From Atriophallophorus winterbourni (Eukaryota > Platyhelminthes > Trematoda > Plagiorchiida > Microphallidae), in the NCBI GenBank assembly GCA_013407085.1, contig JACCGJ010002734.1, positions 18,257-82,256 of the forward strand: a stretch of 64,000 nucleotides of DNA, read 5' to 3'. Under the pieces are notes generated by a model. It was not told the DNA's origin. It searched no databases and was given only the letters and a program-made list of their open reading frames with translations. The translations under genes and the position numbers were made by a program. Of the stretch, positions 24,960 through 37,745 are shown one piece after another (position 1 is the first letter of the stretch; each line of letters begins with the position of its first letter).

Positions 24960-26600
24960 ATCAAGATTCAAGATTTAAGATTTATGGTTTAAAAAGCTAT
25001 TAACTTTTCAATAACCATTGAGTCGAACTATAGGTATAAATATGTATAAATAAAACAAAAAATTGTTTATTAATAGTTTGGGGGAAAATTTGGATTAGCT
25101 CACATATAATCGTCAAGTTTCGAGTTAAATATAGATAAACTGTTTGAGCTTACCAATTCGGCAGGTAGGAAATTCCAAACAAAGCAAACACACACCGAAT
25201 AAAAATACATTCGTCAGTTCGTTTGGAGTGTGGTATTTCCAACTTGCTGGAAGTTTGAAGGTGAAATAATATGTCCATGGGGTGGGAAACAGTAGTAAGT
25301 ATTTTTTATACGCGGATGAGATCACCTCGCATTCTACTTTGTGCAAGTGCCCCAGCTCCATTTGTCTGAGACGCTCGGCGAATGGTGTATTTTCGAGTCC
25401 ATTAAAAAGCTTAGAAGCTCCCTGATATATGCGATCCAGAAGTACAATATCTTTATGGAGGCATGGTGTCCAGGCCTGTGCAGCATAGTCTAGACCTGGG
25501 TGTATACATGTGTTCATCGTGACAGGAAAGCACCCCGTGGAAAAACGTCCAAATATCAATCGTAGCATACCGAGCAGTCGAGATGCGCTTTTGTAAACGG
25601 CTTCGTATTGTAGACCATTTTACAAACTACCGCAAATCCAGACACCCAGGTCCTTTTCTTCCAATGTTTACTCAAGGATTTAGTCGCCGATCTTGTATGG
25701 ATAGGAAAAACCAAGGTCACGACCGATCTGAATGATATTCGACTTTTGCATATTCAATGGCAGTTTATTTTTTGATGATCAGTTGTGCAATACATTCAAA
25801 TCGTTTTGTATCAAAATACAATCATCAGCATTGCTGATTCGCCTCCATACTTTCATATCGTCAGAAAACAGAACCATCTTTCCATCATTTGGCAAGTAGT
25901 TTCTATAGATCAGGAACAATATTGGTCCAAGCACTGATCCTTGTGGAACACCGCTAGTTGCATCGATTTTCTTCGATAATAGGCCGTCCACACGAACTCT
26001 GATGTGTTTGTTTCTGAGGTAATCACTTATCAATTCATAGAGTTTTCCAACAATACCGTGTTTCTTTAGCTTGTTCAAGAGTAAATTATGATCAACTCAG
26101 ACCAAAGCTTTAGAAATTTTCATGTAGCACGCATGAATACACCCCCGCATCTACAACCCTCATCACATATGTTACCTATGTCAGCAATTTATAATAAATA
26201 AAAACCCAGCGTATTCTTTCGAAATCCTTTTAAGGGCAACTTCCCCGAAGTTTGGTTCGTTCGTTTCCAGATGTCGCACTATTTCAGCGGTTATTATTCG
26301 CTCAAAAACTTTTGATACCGAAGACAGCAAGGTCACAGGCCTGTAATTTTTAACTTCAGAAAGGCAACTTCCTTTGTAAATGGGTATTATTTGTCACAGT
26401 TTCCAGTCTTTTGGTGTCACGCCAGCTTGGAGCAAATTATTAAACATACAGGATAGATTTTCAGATAGCTGCACATGACAGGTTTTGAGCTTGAGTTATC
26501 TCGTCAAGTCCTGGAGAATTCTTTACGTTTAATTTTCGTAAGTGCTGCGCTACCACAATCGGAATAATCAATACTTTACTCAAGGTCGGTCGGTCAAGTC
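24960..26600 (-). mobile_element. CR1 LINE relic
   Basis: Minus-strand RT readable from about 26590 down. LRNKHIRVRVDGLLSKKIDA, then GVPQGSVLGPILFLIYRNYL and MVLFSDDMKVWR (YADD replaced by SDD context), and after a break the C-terminal CR1 block LDYAAQAWTPCLHKDIVLLD with KLFNGLENTPFAERLRQMEL. The AT-rich end at 24960-25110 shares TGGTTTAAAAAGCTATTA-like sequence with the end of the 33-kb copy, marking the family 3' UTR. Inactive. Confidence 0.82.
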
Positions 26601-27657
26601 GAATGATTGGTTTCTGATCAAGCGGGTGCTATTACGAGTTTTTTAATTGAATTTATTTATTCTCGGTAGCTTTGAATTGCGTTTATCAACTTTCATAATT
26701 GAAGGGCAAGCCAAACAGGAAATCCATTATCAACCATGTGGATTTTAATACATGAATTATTTGGATTGTATCGTTCTTGATTTGAAAAGCTTCTCGCTGT
26801 CACGGTGGTAATGCTGTCAGTTTACATCACGGTGAATGATGGCTGATTGATTGTCAACTCAACATTGTAAATGCCTGAGCACACACCACAGAACAATACA
26901 ACAATTATCGACGGTTTAGCAAGCTGAATCTACAGATTTGTAGGAATTATTCTCAATTAAAATAATTCCTTTATAATTCCAAAAGTAAGTTTATTTCCAT
27001 AAAGTTTTTCCATCATGATGCCGTGTGCCGTTTGTTTAAATCAACTGAACACACACTTGCGATTCCTACCGCATGAACGTCTGGTAACTTACGTGGTGCC
27101 GAACCACTATTTAATTGTTTCAGATTACTGACCCAGCATATTTCTTCCCTTTTCGGTTATTCACTGCTTGTTTCATCTACGACGAGCAATTATCCCACTG
27201 AAGAAATAACCCGGGTCAAATATATTGTTAGCAATTATCCGAGTGGACCACACAAGAATTACGTAAGTCTGTTGTTGATACTCAGTCTTATTATCTTACA
27301 TAAATATAATTATATATATTTAAACATAATTTCACACACTTATAATAATTTACAACACTTAGATTAATTCTTATTCACGTAACGCTCGGCTTATCCGCTC
27401 CAGATTACACTTCTGCTATGTTTGGCTATTTTGCACTCCTAATCAATTTCCGCTTTATATGATCAAATTATTCATGAATTTCCTTTCCAGTTTAAAATAT
27501 CCGAGAGGTTTATTAACGTATTGTGAAATGTTAGAATCGTATATTTTCCTACCGTTTGGCTTTTCGAATGCATAGGGAGAATGTACATGAAAAGCCAATT
27601 TCACGGTTAAAAAGTTGCTATTTTTCTTAGATTTATCGTGATTATTTTCCTCCAAGC
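26601..27657. other. AT-rich intergenic stretch
   Basis: No coding or repeat feature recognised. Confidence 0.4.
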
Positions 27658-27820
27658 ATATCGCAATATCGGACTATAAGGCACACATAAAAACACTAAT
27701 TTGTACGAAAAATCGGTAGTGAGCCTTATATTCCGGTGCGCATTATATATGAAAACAGATCGTTCACTGATACTGCGTCTTATAATCCGGTGCGCCGTAT
27801 AGTCCGAAAAATACGGTATT
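27658..27820. mobile_element. MITE-like element with terminal inverted repeats
   Basis: Left end (27658-27686) contains CGGACTATAAGGCACAC. The right end (27789-27819), read in reverse complement, contains CGGACTATACGGCGCAC, preceded on both by a related AT(A/C)(T/C)CG start. Internal GAGCCTTATATTCCGGTGCG and TCTTATAATCCGGTGCGCC repeat the theme inverted, so the element is nearly palindromic. About 160 bp, non-coding, as expected for a non-autonomous DNA transposon. The superfamily was not determined. Confidence 0.72.
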
Positions 27821-28499
27821 TAAATATCAACCTTAAAAGGCGCATCTCAGACATACCGAGATGAAGAGCACTGTACTATTTTCAATGCCGACAAAATTGA
27901 TCCACCGCTGAAATCGAAACAGCCTGATTAATTGAATGCCACTTCACAGCAGGAACTTGTGGTAACACGATTACTTCTCGGGAGAGAAGATGCATATGGA
28001 AGAAGATAGAAAAGCACGTACGGTTTCTCGGCATGGGGTCTCAGGTACGGTAACCTTCCATGTTTCGAATTTCTGGACGTAAGATTTTGATAAAATCCAA
28101 AAATTACATTGAAATATGTCTGGTTTTTGAAAAAAACATCAGTAACTTACCATGTTGGGATGAGTTAAGACGTATGGCTTTTCACACCGTAAGGTTTCAC
28201 CTGGCGAACTATCATTATATACTAAACCGTGGTAACCACTGATGATTTACTATGAGGTGTGCACAGATTCATTGAACGCAAATTTTGCAACATCCCTAGA
28301 AATAAAACTGAAAATATGAAAAGTGGCCTAGTTCTAAAGTGTAAGATTCAATACTACAATTGAAAAGTGAAAGGATTTAACCTTTATTCGGCCAAGCGTA
28401 AATGAAAGAATTGGAATTGTCTGATGAAATTCACTGTGATAGCAAGATAATGATTTCAATGATGAAACTTTTCAGCGAGTATAAGTCAAAATGAAAAAT
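27821..28499. other. Intergenic, no supported feature
   Basis: A short open frame at 28060-28242 matches nothing recognised. Confidence 0.4.
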
Positions 28500-28800
28500 A
28501 TCAATCATGGTTTGTGCTTGTATGCCACTGTTGGTTAAGGTAGGTACGATCAACCTGTTCATTCGTATGTGCAAAAACATTTGTAGACGGAGTCAAACCC
28601 ATGCTTATGAATGAAAATACTCATTTGTATGCATTTCCATCACACATACCCAACGACAGGTTTCGTGCTGTTTGCAATCATCACGTAGTTATAGTAAGTT
28701 CAGAATCCGAATGCCTTGAGACAGTGAAAAAATGATAAACAAGTTGTGTTTGTATGCTACTGTTGGATAAGGTTCGTACGACTAACCTGTTCAATCACGT
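28500..28800 (-). repeat. Hammerhead-bearing repeat, minus-strand copy
   Basis: On the minus strand: body GTTGTATGC..-like sequence near 28744-28790, then CACTGTCTCAAGGCATTCGG, core GTGATGA (28684 down to 28678; one base off), helix II with loop AAACA, GAAA (28664-28661), GTC ending at 28655, then GTTGGG and ATGGAAATGCATACAAAT. Helix II has one mismatch in four pairs. 28511-28620 is a further body segment repeated in direct orientation at 28743-28850. Confidence 0.62.
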
Positions 28801-28935
28801 GTACAAACACATGCAGATGGGGTTTCAAAGCATACGAATCCTGTTCGTACTGCCCCTACCTGCTGAGTGCAAACGGTACGAAACCTGTAGTAGGGGGTGT
28901 GTGTGTGTGATGGAACTACATGCAAATAGATAATG
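28801..28935 (+). repeat. Hammerhead-bearing repeat, plus-strand copy with perfect helix I
   Basis: Helix I CCCCTAC (28853-28859) pairs with GTAGGGG (28890-28896), seven Watson-Crick pairs. The core is CTGCTGA (28860-28866), helix II GTGC/GTAC closed by a G.U pair with loop AAACG (28867-28879), GAAA (28880-28883), triplet GTA (28887-28889). A TG repeat and ACTACATGCAAAT follow. The core has C at one position where the family majority is A. It lies immediately next to the minus-strand copy. Confidence 0.68.
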
Positions 28936-31900
28936 CAATCAGGAAATAATGTCTATACTCTAGACCACTAGACACCCTTGAAGAACATTCATTACTTTTT
29001 AACTAGTATCCATTACTAAATTACAGGCATTGTGTATAACCACTTGATTCCGAATTTGTTTGCTTAAGATCGATCTCAACCATCTTTTAACAGATTAAAT
29101 TGATTGTAGTTCGCATTTGAACCGCTGCTAATAAGTATTCGCGTGGCCCATTGAAAATGGTGTAGATTGCACAGGCGGAGAGTGTGAATGAAAATTATTT
29201 CTGACGATATGCAAAACACCACCCTCCCCGCACAATGTAAAAAGGGAGTCGGCAAAACTTTTAACAACATCAATCTCAAACCAGCAATAAATGGGGTATC
29301 GGAAGAATTGCATGAATACATAAATGAATGAAAATCTGTCCTGAAACAGGAGCAGATATGAAACATGATCAGCTATTGAAACATTTGAATAGTCAGGGTC
29401 GGGTTAACGAGCTAAGGGTTCGAATTAAACCGAAATATACGAAATCACATGAGAAATTAGATCAAAATGACAACCATTGCAGTCAGATTCATGGTATCCG
29501 TAGTAATTTGTTAATTGTAATTCGCTAGGCCCTATCGACTATAATTAAAAAACTTCACGATTTCATTTTGAATTACATTATTAATCGTTGGTGCAAGTAG
29601 TTGTTTCTTTGCATTTCAGAAGGGTAAATCGATTGGGAGGGATTACATCACATCCATCTAGGCTAAATCGCGTTAACTGTCTGAATGTCTAATACATAGT
29701 TCACACAGGACACTAGATGCAATGTCAACCACATCACTATCTGCTTTTTGCGCCTACTTATCGATTGCATCCCAGTTCCAATGTAAATGTCGTTCACAAT
29801 TGAGTCACTCAACACAAGCGAATATCAATTATTAAAACACATTTATGACACACACGGTGAAGAGCAAATCTAGACACAATGCAAACAGATTTGAGTACAC
29901 GCGGTTAGAGTAGGCTTAAGGTAAGCTATAAACATTCATCTTATATAGCCAAATCACGGTACTACAACTCTGTAACGATTATCACTTAGATCTGATTTGT
30001 CAATTGATTTCGTGACAATCGTTCCCATTCAAACCTTTACCACATTGGGCTACTTTACCCGACATTGATGAATTGAATATCGATCGATAGCGGCTGGTGT
30101 TGATCACCTCAACATCGCAATTTTTGTCGTATGTCGTTTCGGCACTCCCTGCTATGGTGTTTTGCCGGAGGGTAAAGTTTTGCATATCATTCAAAAGCTC
30201 GTGATTAGCACTCATCGCTGATGAACTTTACACCTCCATAACATGAAGCATCAACCAGTTGTTTCGAAGCTCAGTTATTAGGTTTACTTAAATATACTCA
30301 ATGTTTCTTTCTGGATAATACACAATAGTTCTACCTAAAAGTCTGCCAACTTATGATACCTAAACGGGAATTTTACACACCCATATTTACTTGTTTAGTT
30401 AATATGTGTTAATTAATTAAATTCTGTCAAATGTTATAATGACTACTGCGAAAAATGGTAACATTATACACAGGATGATTGCAATAATGTTTTGATTATC
30501 AAAAAAATGATTTCCAAAGCTTAATTTTTAAAAACTTCATTTGGCACAAATCCGCTTTAATACAAGAAATGTTGAACCTTATCCAACAATCATTCTATGA
30601 ATCCGATTTGCCGAACTGTGAAAACATTTATCCAAAAAAATTCATTGAATTAACCATAATTCTGCCAGATTTCCAGACAACAGCGATTTTTATGTGTATC
30701 TGATCGACCACCCTTGGCAATATTAAGGGAATTGATAGACAAATCGCAAAGAGTATGCGGCAATTTATAAATGGAAATAAATGTCCATCATTTCGCAAAG
30801 ATTACGATACGGGTGATTTTCGTATTTCACGTGCATCTATACCTGTCATTTGCAATGCTAATCTGCCTCGTAATCCCACCCATTTCGTTAAGCAATGTGA
30901 ATATATTTTGAGCAAAAATCTATGGCTGTTCGTAGATTCTCCACTCACTGTCATGGCGAAGAGTCGACAGAATCTGGCGTCTTTTGCATTAGGTTCTTAC
31001 ACAGATCTCTCGAAGTTTGACATTTGTTCGCTTCAGATGCATAATTATAGGACGATGGATTTTAGAAGTTTCAATTGCCGGTCAAAATGAGACAAATTTA
31101 GATGTACAGCCGGGCACGATGTAGTTTCGATTGGTCAGCGATATTATCAATGTGTTACAAAAATTTTGGAATGAATTCGTTAAATGAAGAAGCGCAATAT
31201 AATTTAACCTATCGATAGGACATTTATTCATATACGAAATAAAATGTGTTGTGGGTATTTCATAGAAAACAATCAAACATTTTTGTTACCGAAAAAGATG
31301 GTTTCAAAATTATTCGTCATATGTAGGGTTTTGCTTAGAAAAAGTTTGCATAGATTGAACTAATGTACGACGACGTAGATTATGTCTTCGATCTAGCAAT
31401 TTCTTTCTTATTTGCTCATTTTTATGAAATGGCTATCATCTTTGCGTCGAAATAGCAACGGAAATTGATCTGTCTATAGAAAACCATGTAAATTGTTCTT
31501 ATTCACCGCACATATTATTTGCGATTAGCTTGTTAAAATTTACCTTGCTCTATGATACTTGAACACGAAAGAAATTAAACATCAGTCTTATAAAATAACC
31601 GTCGCTATTATGTATTTATTGTCAAGTTACACCGAATTAAATTGATTGTTCGTTTACAATAATAGCCACACTGACTAGCATAATTGGATCGTGTTTAAAT
31701 GTTGATGGTTTTGAAGTCATTCACCGCGATCTCTGCGAAAGGTGGACGGTATTAAAATGTTTTTGTTCAATTTTCTTGCACATTAGATATCGATATATCA
31801 ATTTGAATGTCGAAAGCCGAATGCATGTGCCAGCTTAATTTCATCTTTAAACCAGGATAAAAGATTACAAGTGATTGATATAAAAAATTTGGTATCACCG

Positions 31901-32064
31901 TATTGATGGTAATTCTTTTCAGTTAGACGATTGTATGAGTTTGTTTGATAAAATAGTATCTCGATAGTATCTCGTTAGAGCCATATATATTTGAAAATCT
32001 ATCAAGAATTCTATTGAAAAGCAGATGCATGGCCATTTTACGAAAAGTACTTTATTGAATAACT
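28936..32064. other. AT-rich intergenic stretch
   Basis: Several open frames of 60-110 codons (for example 30755-31090 plus strand and 29076-29366 minus strand) show no recognisable domain or neighbour support, so none was called. Confidence 0.4.
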
Positions 32065-32300
32065 TTTGTAAAAAGAAACTAGAATCCGTATTTGCATGCG
32101 TTTCCATTGCACACACCACGAATGAGTCTGCGCGGTTTACAGGTAAGGTCAGTACGACCAGGATACGCATAACTTTCAACAGGATAAGCATGGTAAACAC
32201 TCTTTACCATTGTATACCACTGTCTGATTGCATGGCACGACCAACCTGTTCAATCAAATGTGTACCCGTACATGTGGATTGGTTGTATCCATGAGCTGGA
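32065..32300 (-). repeat. Hammerhead-bearing repeat, degenerate minus-strand copy
   Basis: Minus strand: ATGCGTATCCTGGTCGTACT, CCTTACCTG, a scrambled core, then CGTGGTGTGTGCAATGGAAA and GCATGCAAATACG. The outer sequence is clearly this family; helix II and GAAA are not recognisable. The body follows at 32190-32290 (CAACCTGTTCAATCA and ACATGTGGAT). Confidence 0.5.
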
Positions 32301-32899
32301 AACATAAAATCTTTAGTTACCTGTATTTATATCAAGAACATCCAATGGAGTCAGACCCATTCATGTATTTGTGAGACCATGTGAATTACAAGTGTGATCG
32401 TGTCAAAATCATACAACAATGTCTTGAGATTGTAACATCGTTTTGTCAAAGAGAGTTTTAATGTAGTTTATTGTTCTTCCGTATTTTGCATCAGACAGGG
32501 AATGATATCAAAACCAAATTTATACTGGAAATTATAACATGCTACTTAAGATTTATTTTATGAAAACCTGGTGATGAAAATTTTAGCGTACAAAATCAAC
32601 ACCCAAAAATCAATCTGTTCAACATTCGTGTTCTCCAATCATATATGAATTATCGATCTAAAACAAGCTGGTTCATCCTGTTACACAAAAATCACCAAAA
32701 TTCTGTCTTCAAAAATAACAAGGTAGCAGATCATTTGAATACTTTCCGTACAGCTACCCGTGCATCATGAACACAATCAAATGATTTATAATACGATGCC
32801 TTTTAATTCACGTCAAAAATGGCAATCAACTTTATATATGAAATACACGGTCACATGTACTGTAATTGTTTGGGCATGCTAAACACGACTGGAAATGAT
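32301..32899. other. Intergenic, no supported feature
   Basis: AT-rich; a short match to the hammerhead-repeat body near 32345-32370 (GGAGTCAGACCCAT) only. Confidence 0.4.
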
Positions 32900-33990
32900 T
32901 CAATTCAATTTAATTCAATTTAATGGTCTAAAAAGCACATAGCTTTATAAAAACCACAGAATAATATGCGAATTACAAATAACATAGGTAGTAAAACGGG
33001 GTTTGTTTGCCTACTGATTAGTTCAGGAATCACGTAAAAATACATAGAGCAGAAATTGTTTTCAACCGGTTTGATAGGGTAAATATGTATAGTTTACTTG
33101 GATGCATTGGTTCAAAGCTTTATGATGCAGAATATATTGTTTCAATGTTTGGATTGGTCGACATGAAGTTGTCCAAGTTCGATTTGAATATATCCAAGTT
33201 GGGTGAATGTGCAACGTTACGGGGTAGGGAGTTCCAAGTAAAACATACACGTACAGAATAAAATACCTTCGACAGTTCAGCCTCGAGTCGGGAATAAGTA
33301 CTGTATAGTTATGACTCCGGCTTGTTCGTGGTGGTAGTCGTGTGAATAGTTGATTCAGGGGATGGTTGTGGGTATGCAGTATATTGAACATAAGAATCAA
33401 GTCGCCTCTAAGACGGCGGTAGCGAGAGTCGAAGAGATTGAGGCTTGTAATCCGATCTTCGTATTGTTTATGTTTTAAACCACGTACGAGCTTGGTGGTC
33501 CGATGATATATTCTCTGCAAGAGGCTGATGTCCTTCTGTAGCCAGGGTGACCAAGCCTGAACCGCATACTCCATGGTTGGCCTCAAGTACGTATTAATTA
33601 TTCGATGAACAGTTTGCTTCGTGAAACTCCCGAACACGCGTTTAAGAAGAAGCAGTACTCGCGACGTCTTTTCATAGACAGCTGTGGCGTTATGCGACGG
33701 TTTCAACGTGCTGCTTACCCACACACCCAAGTCCTTCTCCTTGTCAGTGCTTTCAAGAATATGGGAACCAAGGGTGTAAGAGAACTCAAAATGTCTTCCA
33801 ACAGTCAATACCTTGCAAGACCTTTGACTACACCATCAATAATTTGCCGCATCTGTTGTAAGTGAGGACGAAACATGGGGATTATTGGACATGAGGGTGG
33901 TGAGAGATGCTTCATTTAATGCAGTCTTTAATAGTTCAAAAGATATAACCTGATCAGCATTCATTTTAAGTTGACACTTAGTTCCGCGTG
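32900..33990 (-). mobile_element. CR1 LINE relic, C-terminal half
   Basis: A single open stretch of about 248 codons on the minus strand (33808 to 33062): EKDLGVWVSSTLKPSHNATA, YLRPTMEYAVQAWSPWLQKD, IYHRTTKLVRGLKHKQYEDR, RYRRLRGDLILMFNIL. These are the standard CR1 blocks after the RT domain. Upstream to 33990 a broken frame continues with LKTALNEAS. The 3' end at 32900-33060 shares sequence with the 25-kb copy. 5'-truncated and inactive. Confidence 0.85.
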
Positions 33991-33999
33991 ACAAATCAT

Positions 34000-34620
34000 T
34001 CAACGGTTGAGAGACGTTAGCGCAATTCGGAATAAATATTCAATTATTATTTACTGAACATAGAAATCTAAATTTTTTTTCTAATAAATGATGTTTTATC
34101 GGGTAAGGGGCGAATTTTGTCTCGATTGACAAGATGTTTTAAAATTTCGAGGGAACGGACATCAAAGTGGCATTTATCACTGTTAACCACAACACCATAT
34201 TTTGGAGTTCACTGATGGACTCGGTGCAGATATTCTGCATTTTACACATCAGAAGAACTTGATATGAGTGAATCGGTAATGTATACATGAACGAAAGCTA
34301 ATTATTAGAAAACCCTTTCACGAGGCATTGTAATTGGCAAAAGGCATTTTGAGACATTTGTATAGACCAAATGGTGCAGTGATAAGAGTTTCCGAGATAT
34401 CTTCCTCGGCAACAGGTATCTAGTGATAAGCGTGAACCAGATTCAGTATAAATAACACTGTCTTTCTGTGAAAGTGCGAATTCGTGCATACGGAGAATGG
34501 GGTACTGATCTCGTATAGTAAATCTGTTAAAAACACAATATTCTCCACACGGACGCCATGCGTCATCTTTATTCTTCTTCAGATGAGGAAACACATTTTT
34601 ATGGACATATTGTTAACGTA
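34000..34620 (-). mobile_element. Ty3/gypsy LTR retrotransposon relic (RT fragment)
   Basis: Minus strand, 34594 to 34298. The open frame holds a DAWRPCGEYCVFNRFTI block (the W-R-P-C-G-D-Y-R-x-L-N motif of Ty3/gypsy RT), then DQYPIL and an aligned but substituted stretch through the region that should carry the fingers and palm. Downstream sequence to about 34000 looks like further decayed pol. No LTRs or integrase recognised. Inactive fragment. Confidence 0.72.
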
Positions 34621-34919
34621 TACAAAACAACTATGAAAGCTATCAGACAGAGTTACCGCGATTTCTGCCTGGATTAGCGATTATCATGGCTTTATTGCAC
34701 AAATTGTGGATCGTGTGTGTGGTCCATATTTACGAGAATTAATACAAGATCATGCTATTTTCTATAATTGCGGGGATAAGTTCTGGAATATCGAAGTCAA
34801 CTTCTTGAAATCTCTTAGCATAAGCATAATAAAACAATTGAGAATCGCGTTTTTTTACGTGAAATCATGTTGCATTCAGAGATATCATGTGATTCGTCAT
34901 TTCTTATGGGAACTGATTT

Positions 34920-35395
34920 TATTGCCTAATTTGGTTAGGACTGCGCCGCCTACTGTGGATTGGCCACGTCTACCGAATGTAAAATGGTTTTATTCCGAAA
35001 GATCTACTCTATGGTGAGTTGCAATCAGGAAGTCGACCGTTAGGCAGACCGCACTTGTGGTACAAAGACGTTTGCAAAAGAGATAAAAGCTCTTGGCATT
35101 GACCCCGCGAGTTGGAATAAACTTGCTCTTGACCTATCACATTGGAGGCATTGTGTGAATTGTCGTCTGCAATCTGAGGAGGAGCAGATACAGCTCTTGA
35201 CTGCTGAATAAAGATCACGCCGCCGGTGTACAACTGACGCTTTACGAACGACTTCTGACTATCGTTGCAAGCGCTGCGGGAGAGATTGCTCCTCCCGAAT
35301 CGGACTGTTTAATCTTTCGGAAAGCTGGGGAACATGAAAAAATTCATGCAATTGCAATGGACATTCATGGTTGACATTGACCGAAGGCTACAATT
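34920..35395 (+). mobile_element. LINE-B 3' end, 5'-truncated
   Basis: Matches the 3' end of the LINE-B copy at 54120-57275: LWIGHVYRM, IPKDLLYGELQSGSRPLGRP, HLWYKDVCKRD, LEALCEL, and a final cysteine cluster CKRCGRDCSSRIGLF that looks like the small C-terminal zinc knuckle of this LINE type. The 3' UTR shares ACATTCATGGTTGACATTGA with the other copy. Two frameshifts and several stops. Confidence 0.78.
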
Positions 35396-36119
35396 TTGCG
35401 AGTGTCTGCTTTTATATTATACTGCCATAACCCTTTAATGATTTATCATGTGTTTGTTTGTTTCATTGCAACTGCAGCATGTGTCATAGGTGCAGCGATG
35501 GTATATGTTCAACTTATATCACACCGGACAATTGCTTACACAGGATTTTCTAATCAGCAAACGAAGTACGTGACATCATGTCATCTTTAAGAGCATTTTA
35601 GAGATTAACAGCAGGCGTATGTAGCACCATCTTCGGCGACCCACGGCGGAAACATGGCAACAAAATTATTATATTGTGAACGTTAATTTAGATCACGTTT
35701 AGACTCAAAAAAATCATTGTATTTGGAGGAACAAGAGGAGAGGGAAGTTTGTACCGAATGATAACAGGCTAAAAATGTGTAATAATTCACGTAGAAATAT
35801 TTTCAGAGGGTGATTTAGAAAATGCTGATAGAATATCTATTTAGTAAATGAAAAAATATGGGACAGAAAATCAAAATAGATAATGAGTATATGGTATGAA
35901 CGAAAACTTCAAAAAGTTTCCAAACCTTTCCCATTTGAACCGTTTGATCTTAGTGAGCTATCAGCGCTAAAAACGAAAGCATTCTGATCATTGCACCCAA
36001 TAAATCGGCACACATTTCTCAACTCAACAGGATATACTAATTAAACGTGGTTACACATAATAGATTTGTCCCAAAACAAAACAAGTGAACGGCATGAATG
36101 AGAGTGATGAAAAGGAGTA
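35396..36119. other. Intergenic, no supported feature
   Basis: No coding domain recognised. GGCGACCCACGGCGG near 35627 recurs in part near 40228. Confidence 0.4.
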
Positions 36120-37745
36120 GGAGGTTCGTACAACAGTCTGTCAACTATAATAAATGACATACCAAAGAGGGACATTTTCATTGTAATGTGTGAATCCAAA
36201 GCCAAGATTGACAGTGACAGCCAAGTTCACGAAATGTTCGTGGGGCAGCAAGTGCTGAGCGTGATGAATGACAACGTGGAGAGATTCGCCGACCTATGCA
36301 CCGCAAACAATCTCGTCAAAAAAGGAAATGTTTTCCATTGCAGAATGATACACCAGACGTGTTTGGTGTCAACAGATCTGTCGACTGAAAACCAGATCGA
36401 CAAGGTGTGTATCGGGAAAAGGTCTCGACGACCTTTCGAAAAGTGTGCGTTCACCGAATAACTGACTTTTCTTCCGACAATCATCTGCTTGTCGCTAAGT
36501 AGATGCGGAAGTTGGAGAAAAACTGGATAGAGGCGTTTAGCCAACGATAGTGCTACAAAACCACTATAATAAAACACAGTAGGAATGAAAAAGAGTTTAA
36601 GAGGAGAGGGTAGACCAATAGTAGCAGAAACGAGAAACAAGCCGTGATCTAAATATGTAAACAAAACATACATGCACATGGAATGAATGAAGAGAAAATA
36701 AAGCAATGGTGAACAACAACTGAACGAAAGTATCAAAGTCAAAGCACGAATGGATATACAGAAGCAAATAGAATTTCCAAGCGGAACGTCAGAGCAGACA
36801 AGCGAAACTAAATAGAGACACTGGTCATAAAAGCAGAATAAAAACGCATCAGAACGACACCAATGCCATATGTTTCACCATTAAGAAATTATCCCGATCG
36901 TTAGCCAAACCAGAAAGGCCAGTTATAAACAGAGATGGAGAGGCGATAGCATGTTAAAAAGGACAGGGAATTGTGGATCGAGCACTTTCAGGAGTTACTC
37001 AACAGACAAGCTCATTCAAACACGCCGGAGATACTGCCAGCTGGATGCGATTTGCCTATCAGGAACTTTGCAGCCACAAAGGAAGAGGTCCGCACCACCA
37101 TTAGGCAATTAGAGAGCGGCAACGCTACAGGACGTGACAGCATCCCGGTAGAAGCGCTGAAAGCAGACGTCAAGATTAGTGTGGAGCTACTCCACCCACT
37201 TGACTGTAAGATCAGGCAAGAAGATGTACCAGTTGAGTGGGAAAAAGGCAACCTCATCAAACTCTTCGAGAAAGAATATCTCAGATTCTGTTCCAACTAC
37301 CGATTGATAACGCAGATGTCCGTCCCACGGAAGGTGATTCATCGCATTATTCTGAACACAAAGAGGCTTTCGACCCCATGTTTGTGACCAACAAACCGGA
37401 TTCCGAAATAAGAGATCATACACTGACCATGTCGCAACCTTGCGCGTCATTTTAAAGGAGTCTCTGGTATGAAACTCGTTTCTCTACGTCAACTTCATCA
37501 ACTATGAGATGGCATTTGACAGCGTCGACAAACTGACCCCCTGGGACTACTGAGACATTAGGAGTAGCAGAAAAGATCGCCAACATTATCAGAAAGTCAT
37601 ATAAGTGGATAACATGCGGAATAGTACATGACTGACAACTCATTGACACATTCGAAGTAAGAACCAGATTGAGGAATTGCTGTGTACTCTCTTCGTCACT
37701 GCTATTGACTTGGTATTGTCCACTTAGCTAGAAGCCGTTAGGTAT
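36120..37745 (+). mobile_element. SR2-like RTE LINE relic (endonuclease and RT)
   Basis: Plus strand. Endonuclease: IINDIPKRDIFIVMCESKAK, GQQVLSVMNDNVERFADLCT, then TENQIDKVCIGKRSRR. Linker with EWEKG-type text, then RT: WIEHFQELLNRQAHSNTPEI, EEVRTTIRQLESGNATGRDS, IPVEALKAD, and a decayed NYR(L)IT..SVPRKVIHRIIL. Beyond 37450 only traces remain (LYVNFIDYEKAFDSVD-like in shifted frames). It resembles the abundant trematode RTE family in domain order. Multiple frameshifts. Confidence 0.8.

Noticed and set aside
30755..31090. 111-codon open frame in intergenic DNA
   Set aside because: Composition and lack of any motif do not distinguish it from chance; no related copy in the window.
32090..32150. 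Functional hammerhead in the 32-kb copy
   Set aside because: Flanks belong to the family but helix II and GAAA are destroyed; annotated only as a degenerate repeat.
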